NCBI RefSeq assembly: GCF_022539505.1
Contig: NC_061514.1
Location: 326,289,090-326,353,089, forward strand
DNA from: Lolium rigidum
Taxonomy: Eukaryota; Streptophyta; Magnoliopsida; Poales; Poaceae
Length of the DNA stretch: 64,000 bases
Direction: 5' to 3'
Of the stretch, positions 45,378 through 56,312 are shown piece after piece; within the stretch, counting starts at the first letter, position 1, and every line of letters starts with the position of its first letter. The notes beneath the pieces are model-generated. The model saw only the letters and a program-made list of their open reading frames with translations, did not search any database and had not been told where the DNA came from. A program made the position numbers and the translations under genes.

Positions 45378-47460
45378 TCAAGCTATACTCCTTGAATCAA
45401 TGATATTTAGCTCATTCCTCAAATAAGAGAACCTTGCTTCATCAAGAGGCTTCGTGAATATATCGGCAAGTTGATCTTTGGTAGGAACATAGATAAGCTC
45501 AATATCACCCCGGGCAACATGATCCCTAATGAAATGATTCCGGATCTCAATATGCTTCGTTCTTGAATGTTGCACCGGATTATAGGCAATCTTGATGGCA
45601 CTTTCATTGTCACATAATAGAGGCACTTTGTCACAAATGACACCGTATTCCTTTAAAGTGTGCCTCATCCATAACAATTGAATGCATCCACTTGCGGCGG
45701 CAACATATTCGGCTTCGGCGGTGGAGAGAGATATACAATTTTGCTTCTTAGAATACCAACACACCAAGGACCTACCAAGGAATTGGCAAGCCCCGGAAGT
45801 TGATTTCCTATCATCCTTGTCACCCGCCCAATCCGCATCGGTATAACCATTGAGAATAAAACTTGAGCCTTTGGGGTACCAAATACCATATCTTGGGGTA
45901 TCAACCAAATATCGAAAGATTCTTTTGAGAGCCATCATGTGGCTCTCTTTAGGAGAAGCTTGATACCTTGCACACACACCAACACTCAACACTATGTCCG
46001 GTCTAGATGCACAAAGGTAAAGCAAGGATCCAATCATGGAGCGATATACCTTTTGATCCACCTCTTTACCATTGGGATCAAGTGCAAGATGACATTTGGT
46101 AACCATAGGAGTGGCCACACCCTTCATCTCGGTCATCTTGAACCTCTTGAGCATGTCTTGGAGATATTTTGCTTGGTTGATGAAGGTTCCTTCCCTCAAT
46201 TGCTTGATCTCAAAACCAAGGAAGAACTTCATCTCTCCCATCATAGACATCTCAAACCTATCGGTCATAAGCTTTGAGAATTCATCATTGAAAGCTTTGT
46301 TAGTAGATCCAAATATAATATCATCAACATATAATTGGCAAACGAAAAGCTCCCCATTGACCCTCTTAGTAAAAAGAGTGGGGTCGATTAGCCCAACATC
46401 AAACCCACGGTCTACCAACAATTCCTTAAGGTGCTCGTACCAAGCTCTAGGAGCTTGTTTGAGACCATAAAGTGCTTTATCAAGCTTGTAGACATGGTTA
46501 GGAAAGTTGAGATCCTCGAACCCCGGGGTTGCTTAACATAAACCTCTTCATGCAAAGGACCATTAAGAAAAGCACTTTTCACATCCATTTGTTGTAACTT
46601 AAAGTTGTGATGCGAAGCATAAGCAAGAAGGATACGGATGGACTCAAGGCGAGCCACGGGAGCATAGGTTTCTCCAAAGTCAATACCCTCAACTTGAGAG
46701 AACCCTTGAGCCACCAATCTTGCCTTGTTCCTCACAACATTTCCAAACTCATCTTGCTTGTTCTTGAAAATCCATTTAGTGCCTATAACATTGCGGCACT
46801 CCTTAGGCTTCTTTACTAAAGTCCACACTTTGTTGCGCTTGAAGTTGTTGAGTTCTTCATGCATAGCTTCCAACCAATCCGAATCTTCAAGGGCTTCAAA
46901 TACTTTCTTGGGTTCCACTAAGGAGATATAAGCATGATGATGGCTAAAGTTCGCCAATTGCCTTCTTGTGGAAACCTTTGCCCTTACATCACCAAGAACC
47001 TTGTCATGAGTGTGTCCACGAAGCTCGAGGTTCCTTTCTCTTCTTGCTAGACGACGGGCCTCGATCTCCTCCTTGGTCTTTCTAGGCCTTGGAGGTGTCA
47101 CTTGATCAACTTGATCATTTGGGTCCCCTGTCTTGACCTTGAACTTGAGCTTCCTCAATTGCTTGGGGTTGCTCAATCTCATGTGCTTGATCTTGAACAA
47201 TGTTCGGAGAAGGGCAAGAGTTGATTGGATCCTCATTGGAGCCATTATGAGTGATTGGTTGATCTTGACCTTGATCTTGTCCTTGATCTTGCACATAAGA
47301 GGGAGAGTCTTGTTCTTGTTCTTGGGTTGGTGCATCATTTGCTTCACTAGGTAAGGTTTGTTGATGTTGAGAAGATGAGGGCTCCACCGTGGTAGAGCAT
47401 AGTTCTTCCCGAGACGCCACACCGTGTCCCTCAATGGGGCGGAAAAATCCCACACCCATT
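45378..47460 (-). pseudogene. Copia pol: reverse transcriptase and RNase H
   Basis: Open pieces 46412-47455 and 45378-46421 (minus) in different frames. The first has the RT start ([47 protein letters not shown]). The second has the catalytic LYVDDIIFGS, the RNase H region GYTDADWAGD...STSG, and the C-terminal TKHIEIRNHFIRDHV. A frameshift near 46525 separates them within the RT fingers/palm. Ends with a stop at 45378. Confidence 0.9.
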
Positions 47461-48615
47461 CTTACTATGGCATCTTGAGGTATTTCATCACACCCGAACA
47501 CCTTGAAGTATGAGATATTAGGCTTGTTCCCGGTGAGTATTTCATATGGAGTCTTGTTCAAGCCCTTGCGGAGATAGAGCCGGTTGGAGGAGTGACAAGC
47601 GGTGGAGATGGCTTCGGCCCAAAAGTTATAGCGGGATTTATACTCCGCCATCATAGACCTTGCCATATCCATAAGAGTCCGGTTCTTCCTCTCCGCAACA
47701 CCATTTTGTTGAGGGGTGTAAGCAGCGGAATATTGATGACGAATCCCCTCATCACTAAGAAAATCATTGAGTGTATAGTTCTTGAACTCGGAGCCGTTGT
47801 CACTTCTTATTGCCATAATGAGGAGGTTGTGTTGGCGTTGCACCTCGGTAGCAAAGTCAATGAATATTTGTTGAGTCTCATCTTTCGTCTTGAGAAAGTA
47901 GACCCAAGTGTATCTTGAGTAGTCATCGACAATCACCAAGCAATGTTTTTTCGCACCAAGACTTGCATGAGTAACGGGACCAAAGAGATCCACATGAAGG
48001 AGCTCCAAGATCCTCTTGGAAGAGATAATGGTCTTGCTTAGATGCGGAGAGTCATGCATTTTGCCTTCAACACAAGCCCTACAAACACGATCTTTGGCAA
48101 AAGACACATTTTCCATTAGTCCCACAATATGGTTCCCCTTGTGAAGACTTTGCAAAGTTCTCATGTTGACATGGGCTAGGCGGCGATGCCACAACCAACC
48201 CACGTCCGCCTTTCCGAATAGGCACATCGCACTTGTCGTGGTGGTCCCCGAAAAGTCCACCACATACAAGTTGTGTTCGCGATACCCAACGAATGCGACT
48301 TTTAGAGTCTTGCTCCACAAGAGGACCACAATATCATTATCAATAAAGATGGCGAAACCCATCTTGCCAAGGGCGGAAACGGAAAGCAAATTGTAACCAA
48401 GGGTTTTGACAAGCATGACATCCATAAGAGTAATGTTGTGTGCAACCACAACCTTGCCAAAACCCAATACCTCGGATGTAGAATTATCGCCAAAGGAGAC
48501 GGTGATATCATTAATGTTAGGCCTCAACTCCTTGACGAGGTTCTTGCCGCCGGTCATATGACTTGTACATCCACTATCAAGTACCCATTTTGAACCTCCG
48601 GCGGCATAGTCCTAC
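47115..48615 (-). pseudogene. Copia pol: protease and integrase
   Basis: The protease active-site triplet DSG lies just upstream of the long frame (48557-47115), preceded by an in-frame TAG near 48613. The gag-pre-integrase zinc region (LWHRRLAHVNM...CRACVEGK) precedes the integrase core with Asp (HVDLFGP), Asp (SDNGSEF) and Glu (QQNGVAERKNRT). After YFKVFGC the sequence jumps to a region normally found much further on, so part of the integrase C-terminal segment is missing. A Gln/Asp-rich linker ([10 protein letters not shown]) follows. Confidence 0.88.
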
Positions 48616-48621
48616 ATGAGA

Positions 48622-51364
48622 TCAATTCTTGGATTTAGGTACCCATTTCGCAATGGGTCCTCTTTTGTTAGCAACAAGGGTCTTTGGGACCCAAATAGAC
48701 CAAGCAACATAACCATCATATGGGCCAACATATTTAGCATAAACATCACCATAATAATCTTTAAATAAAACATAGTGAGGGTTAGCAATTCCCGCATCAT
48801 CATCATTCATGGTTTTGCCCTTGGAGGCTTCACCATTAGTGACGTCTTTCTTCTTCTCTTGTGCGGGCTTGGCCTTTTGCTTGTTTGCCTTCTTTGCCTT
48901 GGCATTAAAACCAAGGCCCTCCTTCCCATTGTTTGATCTTTGCTTACTCAAAAGATCATCCAAAGAAAGTTTACTTTGGGGAGAGGAGGCCTTAGCAAGT
49001 TCATCCTTCAACCTAGCATTTTCCTCAATAATATTTGCATGATCACATAGAGGAGTAGAGGAACTAGGCACATCATATGAAGCAAGCCTAATTTGAAGTT
49101 GCTCAAACGACTTGGATAGGAGAGTGTATTCACTCTTCAAAGCTTTGTGAGCTTTGTCTAGTTCATCTAGATCCTTCACAAGTTTCTCATGATCAACCCC
49201 AAATTGGGCCTTTTCCTTTGTAAACACTTTATTCTTAGCCCTAGCAAGATCTCTAGCTTTAGTGAGCTTGTTAATTTTATCTTGAGGCTCTTCAATATTT
49301 TCTAACCTCTCTTCAAGAGAAGCTATGGTTTCTTGACATTCCTCAAGAGCATTTTTAAGAGCATGGATTTCGAGAGAGTCTTCTCTCTCTATTTGACCCT
49401 TTTTCTCAAGCATATCACTTTGTTGAGCTAAACGAATCATGAGGTTTGAAACATGCTTTTTAGTGTTACCTTGTAGGTTGAGAATGAAATCATCAAAATA
49501 TAGCATTTCTTGTTTCACTTTTAGACTAGCATCATCAACCCCTAGTTCACTAGATATGTTAGGAATAGAGGGGTTAGGAGATGATACCTCGGAGGATTTA
49601 GCCATGAGGCAACTTTCTTCCTCCACTAGGATGACCTCATTGGGGGATTCACTTGGTGATGAAGAGTTAGTGGAAAGGGAGGCAAGAGCGACCAATCCAT
49701 TGGAGGATGCATCTTCTTCATCATCAACATCATCATCTCCGGAGGTATACTCTTCTTGAGTTGATAGCACGATAGATGTGTCCAAGGAGGACCTTTCCAT
49801 GAAGCACTGTGCATTCTTGATAGGAGGGTTCTCATTGGGAGATTCAAAGAGAGATGAAGAGGGTATGTTGGTGGTGACGATGGCGGCCAATTCCTTTGAG
49901 CTTTCTTCATCTTCATCACCACTAGAACTTTCAACTTCATCGGATGAATATTCTTCCCTTGTTACTAGCACAACTCTTGAGGGCCTCTTGCCCTTCTTGG
50001 TCTTGTTGTTGTAGAACTTCTTGTTGGGGGCTTTTAAATACTTGCCCTTTGTGTCCTTGCTCTTGTCCTTGGGAATGAGCCTCCCATTATGAAGCTCTCT
50101 ATTTTCATAGGGGCATTCGGCAATGAAGTGGCGCTTGTCATCACAATTGTAGCAAGATCTTGTCTTTGGACCAAAGCTAGTGAAACCACTTTTGTTGTTC
50201 CTCTTGATGTTGTCTTCCTTGGCCTTGGAGGGATCAACCCAAAAGGATTTTGCATGGAAGGCCATGTGATCATGGTAGTGGCATTGCAAATCTTCCGGAT
50301 AGGACATACTCCATGATGCCCTATAAGATTCTTGAGGAATCACTTCTTCACCGGAGTTGACCACCAAGGCAAGGTTGGCACCTTTTGCCATCCCAAGAGC
50401 ACGATTGCGAGAATCATGAGAGGTTTCCTCAAGCACCTTGAGAGCTTGCATCTCGTGCACGACTTGTTGAGAGGTGAGAGAGGAATAGCATTCCCTTCCC
50501 ACAAGAGTCTTGACATCAATGGGTGCAAATGGCATCATGCATTCAATGTACTTCTCCTTGATCCAAGAGTCATTGATGTGGGTGGCACCAATAAGCCGGA
50601 AGGCATCGGCAACCGTGACAAGTCTTCCATACATGAGTTCATGATCTTCATCCGGTAGCCTCATGAATCCTTCGGCTTTATTCTTAAGAGCATTATACTT
50701 GTTCCTCCTTGTGCTCTCACTTCCAATGCAACTAGCGGCCAAGCCGTCCCAAGCTTCCTTGGCGGTGGTGTAGTTCCGGACACGATGCAATTCCGGTGTC
50801 CCCACACTAGTTTGAATCATGTGGAGGGCGGTGTTGTTGAGTTGACTATCAATTGCTTCTCTTCTAGTCAACTTGTCGGGGTTGTATGGCTTGAAGCCCT
50901 CCAAGATGATTCTCCATAGTTCATTTGAGGCACTACAAACATGAGAGCGGAACTCAAATTGCCAAGTATCGAAATTATCAACGGAAAACTTAGGTGGGTC
51001 GCCCCGAATGTTTAAATGGGGATGGGGAACCGGTATATCGGGAGATAGGAAAGGTGGAGCTACTCGATTGTAGCTTTCACCTCCACTAGTTCCCCTAGGA
51101 GATGCACTCGGTAGATTTGATAGTGTTTAAGTTATCACCTTCCACGGGTTTGGTAGATGAGGGTAAGTCCGAAGCCTCTCCCTCATCTAACGCACCCGTG
51201 TCTTTTACCTCTACACTAGGAGCCTTGGGAGGGGCCGGAGTCAAAAGCTCGGCAATCATCTTTTTCATGCTTTCCATTTGGGCTTCCATGGAGGACTTCA
51301 ATGAATTGAAGTCTTCCACGGAGACCAACTTGGCGGCCCCTACCGAGGGCTCCTCGTCCGGCAT
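48622..51364 (-). pseudogene. Copia gag with coiled coil and zinc knuckle
   Basis: The start MPDEEPSVGAAKLV at 51364 is open to a stop at 51095. The rest continues in another frame from about 51110 to a TGA at 48622, over 760 residues from 50904. It contains the Copia gag segment (WDGLAASCIGSESTR, LMYGRLVTVADAFR), the CCHC knuckle CYNCDDKRHFIAEC, long Ser/Glu-rich tracts, and a predicted coiled coil (LEIHALKNALEECQETIASL onward). Such long coiled-coil gag proteins are typical of Sireviruses. One frameshift near 51105 breaks it. Confidence 0.88.
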
Positions 51365-51397
51365 ACTCTTAGGCGGTTAAGCCCGAAATAAGAGCCG

Positions 51398-51412
51398 AGG
51401 CTCGATACCAAT
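51398..51412 (-). other. Primer binding site of the Copia element
   Basis: Minus strand TTGGTATCGAGCC directly after the 5' LTR, resembling the initiator-Met tRNA site TGGTATCAGAGC used by Copia elements with small changes. Confidence 0.7.
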
Positions 51413-52662
51413 TGAAAGGATCGTATGCCGCACCTAGAGGGGGGTGAATAGGTGCTAACCAATTTTTAGTTCTTTTTCAATTTAGGCTTGACACGAAAGG
51501 TAAATTCTCTAGATATGCAACTAAGTGAATTTACCTATATGACAAGGATATCAACTAAGCAAGGTATAGCTACGCAATAGTAGATAGAGTGGGATAGAGG
51601 TAACCGAGAGTGGAGCACGCGATGACACGGAGATGATTCCCGTAGTTCCCTTCCTTTGCAAGAAGGTACGTCTACGTTTGGAGGAGTGTGGTTGCTACGC
51701 AAGCCAAACCAACAGCCACGAAGGCTTCACTCAGATCTCCTGTGAGCAACGCCACGAAGGCCTAGCCCACTTCCACTAAGGGATTTCCTCGAGGCGAAAA
51801 CCGGGCCTTTACAAAGTTCTTGGGGCACACATCCACAACCAAATTGGAGGCTCCCAAATCTGTAACAATACAACAATCAACAACAACACATCAACAACAA
51901 ATCAACTAGGGAACCAAATAGGAACACTAGCATGAGATCCCTCAAACAAGAGAGGGGGAAATGAAGAACGCTTCGGTGAGGATGTAGATCGGTGTCTTCT
52001 CCTTCGAATCTCCAAAGATCAAGAGCTTTGGTTGGGGGAGGAAGGAGATCTTGCAAATCTTGACTTTCTTGAGGTGGCTCTAATGGAGGTGGCTTGGCAG
52101 ATTTCTTGTGTAATGATTGAGCAAGCAACCAAGGTAGAAGAAGGGGGGTATTTATACCTCGCCTCAAAATTGAGCCGTTGCAGCTTCCGGGGGGCCGGAT
52201 ATTCCGGCCTAAGTAAGGGCCGGATAATCCGCCCCCCCGGATAATCCGGCCTTCGGGACAAAACAGTGACTTTATCCGGCCAAATGTCCGGCCCTTGTAC
52301 TGGTTCACTTTTCTTCCAGTCCTTAGCCAAAAACGAGGGGGCCGGATATTTCCAAAATATCCGGCCCGGATATTCCGGCCCTGGTACAATACCGGGACAA
52401 TATCCGGGCAAATGTCCGGCCCCCATACTGCGCTGCTTTCCCTCGAAGACTTAGCCAAAATCAGGGGGCCGGATATTTCAACAATATCCGGCCCGGATTA
52501 TCCGGCCTGGCCACATTTTTCCTGTTAACTTTTGACAGACCGACCAAATCCAACACACACAAATATGAAACTATGTAATCTTTGTACCACTTAATCAAAC
52601 ATTAGTGTATCACATATATTGACATCAAACACACAAAACATAATGTGAGAGATGTTCTTTCA
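51413..52662 (-). repeat. 5' LTR of the Copia element
   Basis: 1250 bp, TGAAAGGATC...TTCTTTCA on the plus strand, nearly identical to 40894-42149. It contains the same inverted-repeat cluster (52191-52508), shorter in the C run. Confidence 0.95.
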
Positions 52663-53143
52663 GGTTCAAGTCTCCGCGCTGTTGAGGGACTTGCTTGGTG
52701 TTCCGGGCTTCACAGCAGCGGTATGAAAGTGGGGGCGACAACACAGGTGAAGTTCAGAGTCCAACCTTTCAGGATGAAAACCCAAGGTCTGGCCTTAACT
52801 GGTTGTGCCTGGCAATGACCTTGGAGGCATTGTTTTGAGAGCGGGGACTATCTTCAGGGTGAAAACCTAAGATCTTTGATCGAGCGACGAAGATGTTAGA
52901 GCATTGTTCCCTTCTTGAAGGCGTCATTTTTGGAGAGTCTGTATTTCAGGTGTTGTCTTGGTGGTGGATGTATTGCTGTTGTTAGGCCCGAGATACTGTA
53001 GCGGGACTTTTGTTTCTTAGTTTTCTTTTCTTTTTTTTTTGGCTGTGTGCGTAGTCCCATTAGGGTGGTGCGTTGTTGCAGAGGCTGGGTGTAATTGGTA
53101 TCTTTTGATATTAATATATTCCTTTTATCGAAAAAAGAGCTAA

Positions 53144-53400
53144 CTCAACACAGATAAACATTTAGCTCAGCGACACTCCAATCAAGCATTCTTACTTCCT
53201 TTTGATGTGCAACTACAGATTGTTCAATCAAATTCTTTCAGGTGCCAAGCAACATCTTTCAGGTCCCAAGCAACCAAATTCTTTCGGGTGCCATCCAAAT
53301 TCAACACAGATAAACATTTAGCTCACAAACAGATCTAAATAGGTTGTCATCTTTCAGGTGCCAAGCAACATCTTCAACCAAATTCTTGTGAGCCTGCAAA
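53144..53400. repeat. Local duplications derived from the MSI1-like exon
   Basis: CTTTCAGGTGCCAAGCAACAT occurs near 53237 and 53350, with variant CTTTCAGGTCCCAAGCAAC at about 53262 and CTTTCGGGTGCCA near 53282. TCAACACAGATAAACATTTA occurs at 53144 and 53303. The first word is the antisense of the exon coding VEDVAWHLK, so a piece of exon has been copied several times. Confidence 0.75.
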
Positions 53401-54905
53401 ATCATAAACTTAGGATATGTACACTCTGAAATCTGAATACAAACAGAAGCCACGTTTCTATTAGAGGTCATGTTAGAGAACTATGTATTTTACACAACAT
53501 GTTGAAGGATTGTCAAAAAAGAGAAGTAACGTTTCTGTTAGAGGTCATGTTAGCATGTCAGGCAAATGAGCCAGCCTACAATTTTTTAAAGCCAGGTAGT
53601 CAACTCAGTAAGTGTCTACAAATATTCCAAAAAAATCACATTCCAGTTGAAATAGTTCTTTTTCTGAATAAGAAACCAATGCAAAGAGCAAATTTGTCTC
53701 AAGTACAAGCTTCAAAGTAAAGCACCATACATAACCAAGTTTCTGGTACTCCCTCCGGTTCATATTAAATGACTCAATTTTGTCTAGATACACATGCATC
53801 TAGTCCAAAAATTTAACTAGATTCATACGAATCTAGACAAAGTAGAGTCCATTAATATGAACCGGAGGAAGTACAATAATTAAGTATCTAGCCTGGTTAG
53901 CGTAACCACAAGAATCAGATATGGAACAGTTGAGCTAATCAGATTATCAACATAACAGGCTTGTAAATAGTGAATAAGACAGTGCATGAAGTGGTGACAT
54001 GGCCCGAGAGCTCATCATTTCAGGGATATTTGGCTATGTTTCATTATAAGCAGGTTGTCTGAAGACAGAAACAGAAGTATTAATTACTTTTGCTTCAAAC
54101 ATAGATGCTAGCATCGTAGTTGAGTAATTTTCAAAGATTGCTAATCTAACCCACACAATGCAATCATAGATTAAAAAAACGAGATAAATGGGAGCATCAT
54201 CAGGTTTTATGAAAACACAAGTGTTAAATCTGCATCAAACGGGGCTACTAATTATCTTGTACAATATTTGAAGATTGCAAAATTAACACGCATAAAACGA
54301 TGATGCACTGATACATGAAAATTAAGAAACCGTGCAGAAGCATCTGGTAGGACATTACCTCAAACACCTGTTGTGCATCCAGAACAGACACTCCAGTACC
54401 GGAAGCGAGAATCCACAGATCTTCTTGTCATACGACCCGCTCAGCAGCCACCCCACCATGCCAACCCATACACCTCGGCATCATGGCCCCTGAGCACGAC
54501 ATCGGCGCCTGCATACTGGCCGTTGTTGGCAAGGTGGTACATGTGCACCTCATCGACGCAAGTCTTTGTGGCCACGGTATACGGTCGCTGCGGCATGGTC
54601 CGGGCGCGGTTGACCTCGCCCTGGTACGGAGCTGGCCGGAAGATGGACACGGAGGGGCCGGGACGGCGCCATCCTCGGCGCGGCCGCCGCGGCCAGGCGT
54701 GGAGGAAGCAGGAGGACGGCGTCACGAGGATAAGGTGGATGGGGGCGTCGTCGATGTGGGCGCCAAGGACAAGCTGGTGGGAGGGGGCGGCGACCTGGGA
54801 CTCCGGCGGGACGCACTGGACGGTGAGTGAGTGCAACTCCAGCGGGTTGGAGATGACGAGGTTGTAGAGCACGGGAGGACGGGGATGACGAGGGTAACTT
54901 GAGGG
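53330..54905 (-). pseudogene. MSI1-like WD40 (histone-binding) gene fragment
   Basis: On the minus strand an exon from about 54905 to 54359 encodes the MSI1/RBAP48 N-terminus (VLYNLVISNPLELHSLTVQ), then VNRARTMPQRPYTVATK, VVLRGHDAEVYGLAW, SGSYDKKIC and QQVFE before a GTAATG donor. A second exon begins at 53393 after TTTGCAG with AHKNLVEDVAWHLKDDNLF and breaks off near 53330. Normal MSI1 proteins chaperone histones in CAF-1 and Polycomb complexes. This copy has frameshifts within the first exon, lacks the remaining WD repeats, and its intron holds a Stowaway MITE, so it is a pseudogene. Confidence 0.8.
53749..53871. mobile_element. Stowaway MITE, 123 bp
   Basis: CTCCCTCCGGTTCATATTAA and its complement TTAATATGAACCGGAGGAAG, with TA at 53747-53748 and 53872-53873. 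It lies in the intron of the MSI1-like pseudogene. Confidence 0.93.
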
Positions 54906-54973
54906 GCCTTTTTGCAAAACAACTGGACCTGACAGTGGGTCTCACTTGGCGCCACATCAGCCAATACAGTGCT

Positions 54974-55845
54974 TTTTTTTGCATGGTAATACAATTCTTA
55001 TTGATAAATAAAAGACGAGATACAGAGTACATATGTGCCGATCTTACAGATCTGAAAAGATAGGATAAACCTATGTGACAAACCAACGCCTATCCATCTT
55101 CTTCGGCACCACCGTAGCAGCCACCAAGGAAAAAATGGACAGATCACCTCTTCATATGAGCTCGACGCGGCTCCATCGCTGATCATCAACTTTTCGGACC
55201 TCCAATGTAGTTTGCCATAGGACAAACCATTGCCGTTGAAAGAATCAGACCAGGGCAGCATGTCCCTGGACACGCCATCGAACTTAAGCACTGGCACCCA
55301 CGCACGATGATGTCGGAGTAGGGAATCAGAACCATCAGCCTTCAACCACGAACCCACCACAAGGTGCACCATCTTCCAGCTGTCACCAGTGCAGACAACC
55401 GTCTGCACGTACTCCTGGATGAATCCTCTCTGCTCCACCTTGGCGCCGGAGACAACGCCGCATCAATGGGGACAGAGCAGGAGGAAAAAACAATCTGATG
55501 GAGTCGTCGCCGCCGCTCGCCGACACCATCCATGAATCATAAAGCCACCGATCTGAAAGATCGGCAAGCACACAGTGCCACCAACTCCGAGACGCTGCCA
55601 TGAAGGACAGCGCCGGTGTGGGAGAAGAGTCGAGGCAGATTTATTTGCCCGGGCGCCGCTCCCACCACCCCAACGGCGCGCCATGCCAGAGAACTCCTAG
55701 CACAAAGTACCATGCAAAAAACGGGGACCCCTCCCTCCTACCGCCGGAGCGGCAAGCGGAAGGAGAGGGGGCGAGCACAGACGCCGGAGATTGGAGCAGG
55801 AAAAAATTTCCGCCGCCGCCGCCTGGAAGACGCGGAATTTTTTTC
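54974..55845 (-). mobile_element. 872-bp retroposon with perfect 16-bp target duplication
   Basis: CAGCCAATACAGTGCT is present at 54958-54973 and 55846-55861. The element is on the minus strand: its GC-rich 5' end is near 55845 and its poly-A tail is the T run starting at 54974. The longest minus-strand ORF is 146 codons (54998-55438; GTG/TTG-type start possible) with no known domain. The clean duplication indicates a recent LINE-driven insertion. Confidence 0.88.
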
Positions 55846-55861
55846 CAGCCAATACAGTGCT

Positions 55862-56312
55862 ACATCACGAGCGGTGACCGTTTGTGAAGCTCCCACGCGT
55901 ATTCCGTGACTGTAAGTTCGTATTTTCATTGTAGAGTGACCAAACTGATTTTGCTTGACAAGTTCCATGACTAACGATGGATTTAACTCTTTGAAATTTT
56001 CGTTTAACTTTATCATTTAGATATTGTTGGGACAAAGTCACTAGATCCAAGTCCATACCATATATAGTACTACCTCTGTCTATAAATAGATGTTCGAGAT
56101 TTGTCTAAATCTGGATGTATCTAGACGCTATTTAGTGTCTAGATACATCCAAATTTAGTCAAACCTCGGACATCTATTTATAGACGGAGGGAGTATGAAC
56201 ATCACATGGTTTGGGGTCTAATTTATTCCGGAGAAATAATTCAAATTCAACATATGTTGGATTTTTTTCTCATAAGGTAGCAGTCCGGTATGCTTCAGTA
56301 AAGCCTCTACAA
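55862..56312. other. UGT 3' flank with a Stowaway MITE
   Basis: Apart from the MITE at 56070-56193 nothing recognisable is seen. The UGT polyadenylation region should lie here. Confidence 0.5.
56070..56193. mobile_element. Stowaway MITE (Thalos-like), 124 bp
   Basis: CTACCTCTGTCTATAAATAG and complement CTATTTATAGACGGAGGGAG, with TA at 56068-56069 and 56194-56195. The inner part TCTAGACGCTATTTAGTGTCTAGA gives an almost perfect full-length hairpin. It is about 120 bp past the UGT stop codon. Confidence 0.95.

Larger units (their letters stand above)
40894..52662 (-). mobile_element. Full-length Copia retrotransposon, Sirevirus/Maximus type
   Basis: 11.77 kb, flanked by GGTTC at 40889-40893 and 52663-52667. 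Transcribed leftwards: 5' LTR 51413-52662, primer site next to it, long gag, protease/integrase, RT/RNase H, a third gene, a polypurine tract, and 3' LTR 40894-42149. The Sirevirus assignment rests on the extended gag with a coiled coil, the extra gene after pol and the inverted-repeat arrays near the 3' end and in the LTRs, features known for that lineage. Coding frames carry several breaks and pol lacks a segment, so the copy is defective, yet the LTRs differ by only about a dozen positions. Confidence 0.93.
40062..53135 (+). mobile_element. 1.3-kb non-LTR retroposon split by a Copia element
   Basis: Flanked by AGAGCTAACT at 40052-40061 and 53136-53145. The plus-strand element starts ATAGGTATCC, has a GC-rich front (40100-40560), and ends GATATTAATATATTCC...TATCGAAAAA. 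The Copia element at 40894-52662 with its GGTTC duplication is inserted inside, leaving roughly 1300 bp of retroposon. The paralogous copy at 39110-39140 shows the uninterrupted sequence (GGAGGTCTAAGTC against GGAGGTTC/AAGTC), confirming the break. No protein is evident; non-autonomous family with further copies near 38833-39592 and 59640-59830. Confidence 0.85.
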
